Below are positions 38,774 through 47,654 of a stretch of DNA of 64,000 nt, one piece after another (position 1 is the first letter of the stretch; every line of letters starts with the position of its first letter). The stretch comes from a virus, in the IMG/VR virus record IMGVR_UViG_3300025010_000002, positions 1 through 64,000 of that record, one strand, 5' to 3'. The position numbers were made by a program, and so were the translations under genes. Below the pieces are notes generated by a model. That model saw only the letters and a program-made list of their open reading frames with translations, was not told the DNA's origin and did not search any database.

Positions 38774-40530
38774 TGAGCTTTGGACATAGCGCATCAGTAA
38801 CAATCACTGAAACTGATCTATCTGCTTCAATTCCTGCAGAGGGTGGTATTACTGCAGGCATCGTGTTCGATGCACCAAAGGGTTCACTTGACATCCAGGT
38901 TATTAAGAACAACCGGCAGTTCGAGGATGTCTATGGCACCCCAACAAGCATTGCACATTTCTCAGCACTTGCATATCTCCGTGGTGGCTCAGCACTTCTG
39001 TGCAAGCGTGTAGTTAACGGTGCGCTATATGGTGGTGTTGCAGTTAAGACAGAGACAAGTGGCTCTGCCAACACTGGCATTGTAGGTGTTGCTGATCCTG
39101 CCTCGTACAACTACAGCTCAAACGACTGTATGCTTGTAACCACACAGAATCCAAATGCCGAAGCTTATGCAGTTACCATCTCCTACAACCGTACTCTGTT
39201 TGGTCGTGGTAATGACACAGTTAACTCATTCACTCTACCACGCATGGCTGGCGACTATACCAACATCATCATTGAAGACTCAGGCAACACTGTTGACAGC
39301 CTAAGCTACAACATCAGTGGCAACATCATCACCTTCAATTACTCAGTGAATGATGGCCACGCATTGAATTGCATCTTTGATGAGTTCTACTTCACAGCAT
39401 GGAAGAAGCTCGGCACCAACAACTATGCAATGGTTGATTCACCCTACTTCGTTTCACGCATCACCAACAAGAAGAGCGAAGCTGGCCGTAACATGTACAT
39501 TGAGGAAGTAATTAACAACCAGAGTATTTATGTTCGCGTCTATGACAATCAGTTAATTGACGAGAACGTACTGCCAGCTGAGCAGCTAACTCCAGTTGAC
39601 TTTACTGGTGGCACAAGCGGTAACAGTGTTACTTTCGGTGACGTGATTGACGGTTGGGATGCATTTGCAAACAAGAAGGCAGTCCCAGTTCGGTTGCTAA
39701 TCAACGCAGGGTATGCAGCATTTGATGACACTTCAGTTCAGGTTAAGATGATTGAGATCGCAGAGCTCCGCAAGGATTGCGTTGCGGTTCTCGATATGCC
39801 ACTGAAGGACAATGGTGATAGTATGTCAGTGCAGCAGATGACTGACTACTCACAGCTCACCCTTGCTTCAAGTTCAAGCTATGCATGTATTTACACAGAC
39901 TATTGCAAAGTGTACGATTCATATGCAGACCGTGAACTCTGGGTTCCTCCATCAGGCTTTGCTGCAGACGTGATCAGCCGTACAATCACCCAGTCATTCC
40001 CATGGGAAGCACCTGCTGGGTTGCTCCGTGGCGGGATCAACTGCATTGAGCTGAAGACTGTATTCAGTGAGACCGACCCTGACACAGAGAATCAGTTGGA
40101 TGATCTACAGGATGCACGTATCAATCCAATCGTACTGTTCCCTGGCTCAGGTAAGTTCATCTGGGGTCAGCGTACACTTCTAGGCGGCAGCAAAGCTACA
40201 TCACGCTTGAATGTTAGAATGCTCATGCTAGGTATTGAGAGCTGGGTTGGTGCATATCTAGAAGGCGTTACCTTTGAGACCCACACTGCCAAGCTACGTG
40301 CAAGTGTCAAGAGTGGCATTGACAAGTACCTAGGCGGGATCAAGAACAAGGGTGGGCTATACGACTATCAGGTTAACTGTGATGCAACTAACAACACACC
40401 TGAGAGCATTGATCGTAATGAGCTCTATGTTGACATTCTAGTTAAGCCTGCACGTACTGTTGAATACATTAAGGCTAACTTCATCATTGGTTCGACTGGC
40501 GTAAGCTTCAGCGAACTACTGAGCCGGTAG
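38773..40530 (+). CDS. Tail sheath protein
   Basis: A 585-aa contractile tail sheath (T4 gp18 type). Typical features: N-terminal 'PAEGGITAGIVFDAPKG', 'FEDVYGTPTSIAHFSALAYL' then 'RGGSALLCKRVVNG', and the conserved C-terminal region with 'LNVRMLMLGIESWVGAYLEG' and 'YVDILVKPARTVEYIKANFI', the strands that join subunits. It is followed 10 bp later by the tube gene, the standard order. Confidence 0.93.
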   Translation: MSFGHSASVTITETDLSASIPAEGGITAGIVFDAPKGSLDIQVIKNNRQFEDVYGTPTSIAHFSALAYLRGGSALLCKRVVNGALYGGVAVKTETSGSANTGIVGVADPASYNYSSNDCMLVTTQNPNAEAYAVTISYNRTLFGRGNDTVNSFTLPRMAGDYTNIIIEDSGNTVDSLSYNISGNIITFNYSVNDGHALNCIFDEFYFTAWKKLGTNNYAMVDSPYFVSRITNKKSEAGRNMYIEEVINNQSIYVRVYDNQLIDENVLPAEQLTPVDFTGGTSGNSVTFGDVIDGWDAFANKKAVPVRLLINAGYAAFDDTSVQVKMIEIAELRKDCVAVLDMPLKDNGDSMSVQQMTDYSQLTLASSSSYACIYTDYCKVYDSYADRELWVPPSGFAADVISRTITQSFPWEAPAGLLRGGINCIELKTVFSETDPDTENQLDDLQDARINPIVLFPGSGKFIWGQRTLLGGSKATSRLNVRMLMLGIESWVGAYLEGVTFETHTAKLRASVKSGIDKYLGGIKNKGGLYDYQVNCDATNNTPESIDRNELYVDILVKPARTVEYIKANFIIGSTGVSFSELLSR

Positions 40531-40540
40531 GAGAGTTTAA

Positions 40541-41356
40541 ATGGCAAAGAATAACAAAGGTCTAAACTTTATTCGTGGTCTTGCGAATCCAGCTAAGACC
40601 TTCCTGTGGTACCTGTACTTTCCACCCGCACAGACTGGTGCATTGAAGGGCCTATTCACTGATGCATTCACCTTTGTGGTTCATAACACTTCTATCCCAG
40701 GGGCAAGCGTTGACTTCATTGACGTTCCTTGGCAGGGTCAGATTGCACGTTATGCAGGCCGTCGTAACTACACCCACTCACTAGGCTTCCAGTGCATGGA
40801 AGTTGAGGAAGGCACAGTTGGTCGTACCCTCTATAGTTGGGCGCAGCTTTGCTCCTCACACTATGATGGTATGTGTCAGAACAGAAACAACGAGTACGCA
40901 ATGGACATTCAGCTGATCTGTCTCAATGAGAATCGTGAGGCAGTGAACGTGTACAACCTGTATAATGCATGGCTACAGAACGTTGCTGATGTAGGTATGA
41001 ACCAGAACCAGAATGGCCTAGTTATGTACAACTGCACCCTAGCCTATGACTACTGGGAAATGGGCACTGGCGATACCAACACTGGTCTTGTTCTCTTTGA
41101 AGCAACTGGTAAGGGCACACAGGCTTCACCAGTAGGCACCAAGGGTACAGATCGTGGCGATGGCCAGTCAACAGGCACTGAAGTAGGTAAGTACCTAACT
41201 GGTTACAACATCATCAATGGTAGCAATGCCAATGGTGGGACAGCAAGTAGCACAACTGGTAGTGCATTGTCCAATCTCCAGGAAGAGCTTAACAATGTAA
41301 ATAACGTGGTGGATGCATTTAAGGACATTTGGAAAGATGTAACTACCGGCTGGTAA
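40541..41356 (+). CDS. Tail tube protein (gp19-like)
   Basis: A 271-aa tube protein directly after the sheath. It shows the T4 gp19-like beginning 'PAKTFLWYLYFPPAQTG' and core 'VVHNTSIPGASVDFIDVPWQ', followed by 'HSLGFQCMEVEEG'. Residues ~190-250 are a Gly/Ser/Thr-rich extension beyond the usual ~165-aa tube length, perhaps exposed. A taggagag site precedes it. Confidence 0.85.
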   Translation: MAKNNKGLNFIRGLANPAKTFLWYLYFPPAQTGALKGLFTDAFTFVVHNTSIPGASVDFIDVPWQGQIARYAGRRNYTHSLGFQCMEVEEGTVGRTLYSWAQLCSSHYDGMCQNRNNEYAMDIQLICLNENREAVNVYNLYNAWLQNVADVGMNQNQNGLVMYNCTLAYDYWEMGTGDTNTGLVLFEATGKGTQASPVGTKGTDRGDGQSTGTEVGKYLTGYNIINGSNANGGTASSTTGSALSNLQEELNNVNNVVDAFKDIWKDVTTGW

Positions 41357-41362
41357 CACACT

Positions 41363-41923
41363 ATGCCAAAGCAAGCTAAATGGGAACAACCTATTACCGG
41401 CTCGTCCGGTAATAGGGCACCCTTTCGAAGTATCCTAAAAAACCTAGAACCTATCAATGCAGTACGTTGGAAGATGATCATTGATGATGTTGAAGAGGAT
41501 AATGGTGTAAACATTGCTGTACAGAATGTTTCCTTTGCTCCGTTAGGTTTATCAAGCAAACCATTCTATATTGGTAACGGGTACTCCATCAAACTCCCTG
41601 ATCAGCAGACTGTTCAAGATGTTGACATTACATTCCTTGAGACAAATGACAGATCTTTTTCAGCCCTTGCTTATATAAATGAATGGCTGAAGAAAGTTGT
41701 TGACCCTGTTACTGGTGTCTACAACCCTCCATCAGAGTACAAGAAGGAGAGCAAGCTTAAGTTCGTTGGTAACATTGAAGGTGTTGAGAAGGGTATTGTA
41801 GCTGAGATGGGCGGGATGTTCCCGCTATCAATAGGAACTATAAGGACAGATTATACACAGTCGAGACCAGTATCTTTCTCGGTACGGTTCTCATGTGATA
41901 ACGTTAATTTCAATAGACCTTAA
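41363..41923 (+). CDS. Second tube-like protein (tube initiator candidate, gp54-like)
   Basis: A 186-aa protein with tube-fold features: 'INAVRWKMIIDDVEE', 'FYIGNGYSIKLPDQQTVQDV' and 'GGMFPLSIGTIRTDYTQSRP'. It resembles the tail tube protein's fold and lies between the tube gene and the gp26-like gene. A baseplate-proximal tube or tube-initiator role is inferred. The site before its ATG is weak. Confidence 0.6.
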   Translation: MPKQAKWEQPITGSSGNRAPFRSILKNLEPINAVRWKMIIDDVEEDNGVNIAVQNVSFAPLGLSSKPFYIGNGYSIKLPDQQTVQDVDITFLETNDRSFSALAYINEWLKKVVDPVTGVYNPPSEYKKESKLKFVGNIEGVEKGIVAEMGGMFPLSIGTIRTDYTQSRPVSFSVRFSCDNVNFNRP

Positions 41924-41933
41924 AGGAGAGTAT

Positions 41934-42737
41934 ATGGATTTCCCGTACACGATTGAACTGTCAGAGCTTCCATCTAAGGGCCTTGCTTATTCAGGTATTA
42001 CCAAGATTCAAGGACGCTCTATTACTGTGCGGGAGGCTAAGATTCTCCGTACTATTCTCGACACCAAAGACTACTACCAGATAGCACTGACCTCCAACAG
42101 CATCCTCAATAACTGCTTCGACTTTGACTATAAGAAGCTGACATATGGGGACAAGTTCTTCCTGTTGATCTGGCTCCGTATGAATTCACTAGGTAAGAAC
42201 TTCCTTGTGGATTACACCTGCAAGCACTGCAAGGAAAAGACCCAGGGGCTCAACGTTGATCTGTCACAGCTGACTGTCAAGCATATCAAGGAAGACTACA
42301 CACATCCTATGGAGTTCCAGTTTGTAGAGAGCAATGGAGTGAAGCACTCCTTAATCCTTTCACTACACAACATTGAGGACGAGGAGAAGGTTATTAACTT
42401 CACTCGTGAAGCAGGTGTTGACCTGGAGATGGATGAGGATATTGTTGCTAGGTACGCCAGCACTGTTCGCGTTGTTGACGGCAGAGAAGTATCATTTGAA
42501 GAAGCTATTAAGCTGATGTCTGTTCTACCTGAGGGAAGTAAGGCTATCTCAATTATCCGTAGGTTCTTTGAGATCTATGACCACGGCATTGACTTCAACT
42601 ATGAAATGGAATGCCCAAAGTGTAAGGAGTCGAGTTCCGTACTGGTCCCCTTTTGTACAAGCCTATTTATCGCACCTACCATCAGTGACTACGACTTTAG
42701 AGAATCAATTGTGGTTAAGTCAGAAAACAAACAATAG
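41934..42737 (+). CDS. Baseplate hub/assembly protein (T4 gp26-like)
   Basis: The start is the ATG at 41934 with aaaggag (267 aa). It begins MDFPYTIELSELPSKGLAYS, the LPSxGxxY motif of the T4 gp26-type baseplate family, and continues 'ITVREAKILRTILDTKDYYQ'. Two CxxC pairs (YTCKHCKEK ~ residue 97 and MECPKCKES ~ 228) suggest a zinc site. Position before the large tail protein fits a baseplate hub or tape-measure chaperone role. Confidence 0.7.
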   Translation: MDFPYTIELSELPSKGLAYSGITKIQGRSITVREAKILRTILDTKDYYQIALTSNSILNNCFDFDYKKLTYGDKFFLLIWLRMNSLGKNFLVDYTCKHCKEKTQGLNVDLSQLTVKHIKEDYTHPMEFQFVESNGVKHSLILSLHNIEDEEKVINFTREAGVDLEMDEDIVARYASTVRVVDGREVSFEEAIKLMSVLPEGSKAISIIRRFFEIYDHGIDFNYEMECPKCKESSSVLVPFCTSLFIAPTISDYDFRESIVVKSENKQ

Positions 42738-42739
42738 TA

Positions 42740-42746
42740 TTATACA
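42740..42746 (+). promoter_or_regulatory. Candidate late promoter TTATACA
   Basis: Reads gtaTTATACActcag directly after the gp26-like stop. It lies 7 nt before ATG 42754 and 65 nt before ATG 42812, so spacing to a start differs from the other copies. Confidence 0.4.
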
Positions 42747-42753
42747 CTCAGAT

Positions 42754-42828
42754 ATGATGGATATGTTTGAGTTTCTTAGGGTTATCGACATGATTGCGGA
42801 GAAGCAAGAAGATGGTGGACTCCAGTGA
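42754..42828 (+). CDS. Very short frame between the gp26-like gene and the tail lysin
   Basis: A 24-aa frame (MMDMFEFLRVIDMIAEKQED ...) overlapping the next start by 17 bp. There is no ribosome site at its first ATG. It continues an open frame that runs in +1 phase through the end of the gp26-like gene. It may be an untranslated gap, a leader peptide or a C-terminal extension made by frameshifting. Low support. Confidence 0.25.
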   Translation: MMDMFEFLRVIDMIAEKQEDGGLQ

Positions 42829-44788
42829 TAAGAGGTCAGCTTCAGTATTAGATGAGGAAACCAGACGCAACATTGTCGAGCTTGGTGTACAGTACTCAGA
42901 GCTTGTAAAGAAGTTTGATGATATACTTGGTGTTCAGAAGAAGATCAAAGAGGAAGAAGAGAAAACCAAAGCAGAAGCAGAACGCAAGTCAAACCTAGCT
43001 ACAATGGGAGTTGCAGCTGGTCTATCTCTGGCTGACCCATTGTTTGGCACAGCATACTTAGCTGGCAAGTTGATCAAGAAGGCCTTCTCAAAAGATGACC
43101 AGCTAGCACCAGCAGCACAGAATCCTCAGTCAAGCGCACGAGTAACAACTGACTATGGTCTAGCCAAGGAAGATGTCACACGGCTAGAGACAGCTCTTAA
43201 CTATGCAAGGATGGACAATCCAACCTTTGTATCAGCTAAGACTCGCACTGCTTTGTCTATTGCTGGAACTCAAGAGCACTCACTACAACTCATATACACG
43301 GAGGTAGTTAAGCTTAAGGATGGAATGACCCAGGTTGATCCATCGAACACAGATACCTCATCTGTTGAGAGCAACAGCTTTCTTAGTGATGTAACTCCAC
43401 AAAGTGAGCGTCATGATGCTGAGGATGAGAAACAGAAGAGTTCAGTAACTCGCTCTGTTGTTGTAACCATCCCTGAGAAACTACAAGCACTTATTGATTG
43501 CCACAAAGGTAAGAAAGAAAAGGACGAAGCTGCGTCAAAGGCTAGCCTTAGCACACTTGCACTAGGATTGATTGCAGGTGCTGGCATTGCTGCCGTTGGA
43601 GCAGGAGCTGCCATTGCTTCATCAGCTTATGACTTTTTTACTGAGGGCATACCAGCTGGCACAGTGACTGGTGGTACACAGGGAGCAGGAGAGTTTGACG
43701 CAGGTGATAGGCAGGCCCCTGTACCCCCACCATCTGGTTCAAGTGATCCATTAGAACCAATCCCAATGGTACCCACCTTCCACCCTGTAATGGCTGGAAG
43801 TAGCACAGCTTCAGATGCTATGCCTGTAAGAGGTAGCTCAACAGTACCTATTGCTGAAGAGGTGCCCGCGTCTTCAACATCCTCAGAGGGTAGGGTAACA
43901 CCTACTCCAAGTGTGTACCCTGGGCAGTGGTATGTAACTGGTTTCAATGTAAACCTAAGAGCTATGCCAAACACCAGTGCTGCTATCTTGGATACCCTTA
44001 ACAATGGGGATAAGATCAACCTTGTTAAGATGGTTAATGGTTGGGCGCATGTAATAGCTGAGTCAGGTCAAAGAGGATATATCTATGGTGACTTTGTAAC
44101 CAATGACTGGAGCAAGGTTGAGTCCCGCATAACCCCGTCATCAAATGCTACTTCAAATGCACCAACACAGCCAGATGCTTCTGAGTCACGTGTTGTTACC
44201 TCAGGTGGTGGGGGTGAGCCAAACACAGAGATGAGCACTTGGCAGGATGTTAAGAGCTTCCTGAACTCCAGAGGATTTAACCCCAATATTACATCAACCA
44301 CTGGTGGAGAGCACACAGCTGGGTCATACCACTATAGCGGCCATGGTCTTGACATTGGTAGTGGTAGCTATGGAGACAAGTACAGCCCAATACTGGGGAG
44401 AATCTTCCGTGAGCTTGAGCCTTTTGCAATAGGTCCTAACAGACAAATAGATGAGCTCATGTATAATCATATGCCTACCAACTGGGATAACGGTGCTCGT
44501 ATTGGTCATATCTCAGGGCACTGGAATCACATTCACATTGGTGTTCGAAGAGGCGCAAGACCTTCAAGTATGCAGGCTGGCTCTGTAACCCACACTCAGA
44601 TCCGTGGGGGTGGTGGTTCAGGACTAGCTGGTGGTGGCAGCATTGGGGCACTAGCTGGTGGAGGTTCATCACAATCCATTGAGACAAATACTGCGTCTGA
44701 GTCAAACTCCAGTCGTAGAATAGAGAAGAACTTGTTTCCAGAGGACATAAATAACCCAAGCATAATAATGCTCAATAGAGTACGATAA
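42812..44788 (+). CDS. Tail protein with SH3 and M15-like peptidase domains
   Basis: The start is the ATG at 42812 (ggag at 10 nt; 658 aa). Order: charged coiled coil (25-60), two hydrophobic segments (~65-90; ~245-270 'LALGLIAGAGIAAVGAGAAI'), Pro/Ser linker, bacterial SH3 domain (~370-425: 'GFNVNLRAMPNTSAAILDTL' ... 'GYIYGDFV'), and an M15/VanY-like zinc peptidase (~465-575) with 'SYHYSGHGLDIGSG' (HxxxxxxD ligands) and 'HWNHIHIGV'. A Gly-rich tail follows. Position and TM segments suit a short tape-measure/injection protein carrying cell-wall enzymes. Confidence 0.75.
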   Translation: MVDSSDKRSASVLDEETRRNIVELGVQYSELVKKFDDILGVQKKIKEEEEKTKAEAERKSNLATMGVAAGLSLADPLFGTAYLAGKLIKKAFSKDDQLAPAAQNPQSSARVTTDYGLAKEDVTRLETALNYARMDNPTFVSAKTRTALSIAGTQEHSLQLIYTEVVKLKDGMTQVDPSNTDTSSVESNSFLSDVTPQSERHDAEDEKQKSSVTRSVVVTIPEKLQALIDCHKGKKEKDEAASKASLSTLALGLIAGAGIAAVGAGAAIASSAYDFFTEGIPAGTVTGGTQGAGEFDAGDRQAPVPPPSGSSDPLEPIPMVPTFHPVMAGSSTASDAMPVRGSSTVPIAEEVPASSTSSEGRVTPTPSVYPGQWYVTGFNVNLRAMPNTSAAILDTLNNGDKINLVKMVNGWAHVIAESGQRGYIYGDFVTNDWSKVESRITPSSNATSNAPTQPDASESRVVTSGGGGEPNTEMSTWQDVKSFLNSRGFNPNITSTTGGEHTAGSYHYSGHGLDIGSGSYGDKYSPILGRIFRELEPFAIGPNRQIDELMYNHMPTNWDNGARIGHISGHWNHIHIGVRRGARPSSMQAGSVTHTQIRGGGGSGLAGGGSIGALAGGGSSQSIETNTASESNSSRRIEKNLFPEDINNPSIIMLNRVR

Positions 44789-46366
44789 ATGGCTAACACC
44801 GATGTTGTCAAGGCATTTAAAGACCTTGTAGCAGGGAACATGGAGTTTTCCTACCGTGTTGATATACTATATACCAATCTCAGGAAGCAACTAGAGAACA
44901 GGGTAGAACTAAATAATAGCGTAGCAAACTCACCTCAACAAGAGGACTCCTCTGTTGATCCAGTGTACATCCCTGAGAAATCCAAGGATCTATTCAATAT
45001 CCTTGATAAGAGCTTCTCCCTGCTCAGTAGCCCATTCTACATGGCTAGGAGCTCGTATACAGGGGCTCTTATTGAGGGTACTCCAGAGAGATCACTCCTT
45101 AAGATACACTCCGTTTTAAGCTCAATAAACTCAGGCAGACGTGGTTCCAGGGGTATGCTAAGTGACACCACTCCGTATAGTGAGAAGCTCATGCTTGATG
45201 AAGAGCTGCGCGAGGACTCAATTGAGGAAGCAACTGTTGATACTATCCCAGGTTTACTTGACCAGCTACTTGAGGTGTGTAGCACTGATGATGTAAAATC
45301 AAGTAAAAGAGACAGAGAAGAGCAGGAAGAAATAGACACACAAGATTCTAATGACACCAATAGTTCTATGTGGGACTATATTAAAGAGATATTTGAGTGG
45401 GAAATAATCAGGAGAATCTTTAAGGTAGTTCAGGCTTTTGGGTATAGAGCACTTAGAGTTGTGTATGTTTTGACAAGAAACTTTGGGAGAAATGCCGGGC
45501 TTAAACTTATTGAATTCCTTGAGAAAGTTCTTGTGAACTCAAGAGCCATTAACTTTAGTGCTATAGCAAGATATGCAACTAAGAAGTTTAATATAGTTAT
45601 ACCTGGTATTGGGTCAGCTATTGCAGGTTCATCTGGAGCAGCACTAAAGGTTGCAAGATTTATACTGTCTTGGCCAGTTGCTGTAATTGTGGATGTATTA
45701 CTCAATGCTGAATCATTGGCCACCACAAGTAATGAGGAGGATGTCACAAGGGATATTCTACAGAATAATCCTTATCTTAGATCTAGAAATGTTACACTGC
45801 AACAGTATATGTCGTCTATATCTGGGCAGGAGAGTGGTGGTAACTCCTCTGCAATAAACACAAGAACTGGGGCGCATGGTTTATTTCAAATAATGCCTGC
45901 TAATTGGCCTGAGTGGTCGAGGGAAGCTGGTTTACCAGCGAACTCCCCTAGAACTCCAGCTAATCAAAATAGGGTTGCTAGATTTAAAATGGGTCAGTAC
46001 TTTAATAGATACCATGATTGGGATATGGTGTCTATAGCTTGGTATGCTGGCAGTGCAGCAGCTGACTACGCAGCAGTACATACTGGATGGAGGTCAGAGA
46101 GAAGATTTACCAGGAACCAGGGAAATGGCAATGAACCCTCTATAGTTCAGTATGTTGATCAAGTTAGATCCAGGTACTCTAGCCAGTCTGGGGATTCAAT
46201 GTCATCTCTAAGTCCAACATTCTCAGAGTACCCCGGTATGCCATTGCTGCAGCCAGATATGCCGCAGAGCTCAAGTTCTTTAACCATAAAGAATAACACA
46301 GAAGTAGTTAATAATTCTGATATTTTTATAGACTATGATGATAGCACAATAGTCTTTGTTAACTGA
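44789..46366 (+). CDS. Tail protein with lytic transglycosylase domain
   Basis: A 525-aa protein. The N-terminal half is helical and acidic; hydrophobic helices lie around 275-315 ('VIPGIGSAIAGSSGAALKVA', 'ILSWPVAVIVDVLL'). An SLT domain spans ~345-445: 'YMSSISGQESGGNSSAI' (catalytic Glu), 'GAHGLFQIMPANWPEW' and 'MVSIAWYAGSAAADYA'. Ser/Pro linker and an acidic C-terminus follow. It starts 1 nt after the peptidase-bearing gene. The two probably act together to cut glycan and peptide during injection. Confidence 0.75.
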   Translation: MANTDVVKAFKDLVAGNMEFSYRVDILYTNLRKQLENRVELNNSVANSPQQEDSSVDPVYIPEKSKDLFNILDKSFSLLSSPFYMARSSYTGALIEGTPERSLLKIHSVLSSINSGRRGSRGMLSDTTPYSEKLMLDEELREDSIEEATVDTIPGLLDQLLEVCSTDDVKSSKRDREEQEEIDTQDSNDTNSSMWDYIKEIFEWEIIRRIFKVVQAFGYRALRVVYVLTRNFGRNAGLKLIEFLEKVLVNSRAINFSAIARYATKKFNIVIPGIGSAIAGSSGAALKVARFILSWPVAVIVDVLLNAESLATTSNEEDVTRDILQNNPYLRSRNVTLQQYMSSISGQESGGNSSAINTRTGAHGLFQIMPANWPEWSREAGLPANSPRTPANQNRVARFKMGQYFNRYHDWDMVSIAWYAGSAAADYAAVHTGWRSERRFTRNQGNGNEPSIVQYVDQVRSRYSSQSGDSMSSLSPTFSEYPGMPLLQPDMPQSSSSLTIKNNTEVVNNSDIFIDYDDSTIVFVN

Positions 46367-46374
46367 GGCGACTA

Positions 46375-47331
46375 ATGGGACTACAGACAGCAAATAAAAG
46401 TTCAGTTTTTGGTGCAGACAATTCAGAGACAAGAAATGCTGGAAAAGGTGTAACCTTATTTTTCAGGAACATAGATGGTTTTGAAGATGTTGATCAATGG
46501 GGTAAGCGTATATCAAATAGCACAATGGAATCTACAGAGTACGTTAAGCTCCAAGCCTACCTCCCACAAGAGTTTTCATTTGGAACGTCCTCAAGTTATA
46601 CTCAGTCAGCTCTAAACCTAGCTAGCACAGTGCTTAGTGCACTTACTGGTAAAGAGGTTAATACTGGAGTTGGCAATGCTTTATTTGGTTGGACAACTCC
46701 TTACTTTGGAAGAGGGATTTACACAAAAACAGGGCCGAGTTATTATCTTACACGCAGAGTTTTTACTGGATCTGCTCCTATGGATATAACTTTACCTCTT
46801 CAGTTTTTCACAAAGACTGATCCTTACTGGGATGTTTATAGACCAATACAGCTTTTAAATATGATAACATCCCCTCCTATAAGTGCTTCAAGAATACTGC
46901 AGGATCCGCTTACGTCAACTGCACTTGGCGGTGAGGCCATAACAATAAGTCCTATTGATTTTTATGTTCAGATAGCAGACTACTTTACATTTGCTGACAT
47001 TGTTCCTATATCTGTGCGAAGCACTTTCTCGACCACACTTTGCAAGTCTGCATTCCTTGAGAGTGCTGGAGAGTCCAGTAGTAGTGCTGCTCTACCACAA
47101 AGTGCAACTTGCTCGTTTACATTTGGTACTAGAAATGCAGTTATCCGTGAGTACGCACGAGATATATTTGGTAAAAAACAAAAGAGCCCATTTCCAGGTG
47201 AGCGTATTCTACCTACAGTTGCACAGGCTAAGGAGCAGGCGACAAATATAAGTAACAGCGTAGAAGATATGAAGAAGGACTATACGAGTGCAATAGAAGT
47301 TGCTACTCGTATTTTTAAAGGAGTTCTTTAG
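46375..47331 (+). CDS. Baseplate/tail-tube-associated protein (gp48-like candidate)
   Basis: A 318-aa protein (MGLQTANKSSVFGADNSETR) with 'STEYVKLQAYLPQEFSFGTS', 'PMDITLPLQFFTKTDPYWDV' and 'SPIDFYVQIADYFTFADIVP', beta-rich features common in tube-cap/baseplate hub proteins. It lies between the tail lysins and the gp53-like gene. Specific identity is inferred by gene order, not by a recognised motif. The site is actgagg. Confidence 0.5.
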   Translation: MGLQTANKSSVFGADNSETRNAGKGVTLFFRNIDGFEDVDQWGKRISNSTMESTEYVKLQAYLPQEFSFGTSSSYTQSALNLASTVLSALTGKEVNTGVGNALFGWTTPYFGRGIYTKTGPSYYLTRRVFTGSAPMDITLPLQFFTKTDPYWDVYRPIQLLNMITSPPISASRILQDPLTSTALGGEAITISPIDFYVQIADYFTFADIVPISVRSTFSTTLCKSAFLESAGESSSSAALPQSATCSFTFGTRNAVIREYARDIFGKKQKSPFPGERILPTVAQAKEQATNISNSVEDMKKDYTSAIEVATRIFKGVL

Positions 47332-47333
47332 AA

Positions 47334-47654
47334 ATGAATGAATATGGGAGAGACCGATTTTACTCTAGGGTGAAGGTTGACGAATTCTGGGAGAGGGATT
47401 ACCTATACAACCCAATTAATAACTTGTCCTATGATTTTCTAAACATACAGATCTATAAGGTTAAGCAAGAAGATCTGTCTGCTCCTGATAGAATAGCTAG
47501 AGAGGTTTACGGAACTGAATATTTATGGTGGTACCTTTGTTTAGTGAATGGTATTGTAGACCCATTTGAGAATCTGTACTCAGGGCTTGAGCTGATAGTT
47601 CCTGATATTGATAATGTATATAAGTTCTTTAATCTATACAGGGTAAGCACATAA
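47334..47654 (+). CDS. Baseplate wedge protein (gp53/LysM-like)
   Basis: A 106-aa protein with the gp53-type signature: 'APDRIAREVYGTEYLWWYLC' and 'LVNGIVDPFENLYSGLELIV' (R.a..yG...lWW.i...N.i.DPf....G..l.iP). In T4, gp53 clamps wedges around the hub. The position just before the gp27-like hub gene supports this. Confidence 0.75.
   Translation: MNEYGRDRFYSRVKVDEFWERDYLYNPINNLSYDFLNIQIYKVKQEDLSAPDRIAREVYGTEYLWWYLCLVNGIVDPFENLYSGLELIVPDIDNVYKFFNLYRVST

Noticed and set aside
42568-42828. Possible programmed frameshift joining the gp26-like gene to a C-terminal extension before the tail protein.
   Set aside because: The phase allows it, but no classic slippery heptamer with downstream structure was found near the gp26-like stop, and a stop plus promoter motif intervene.
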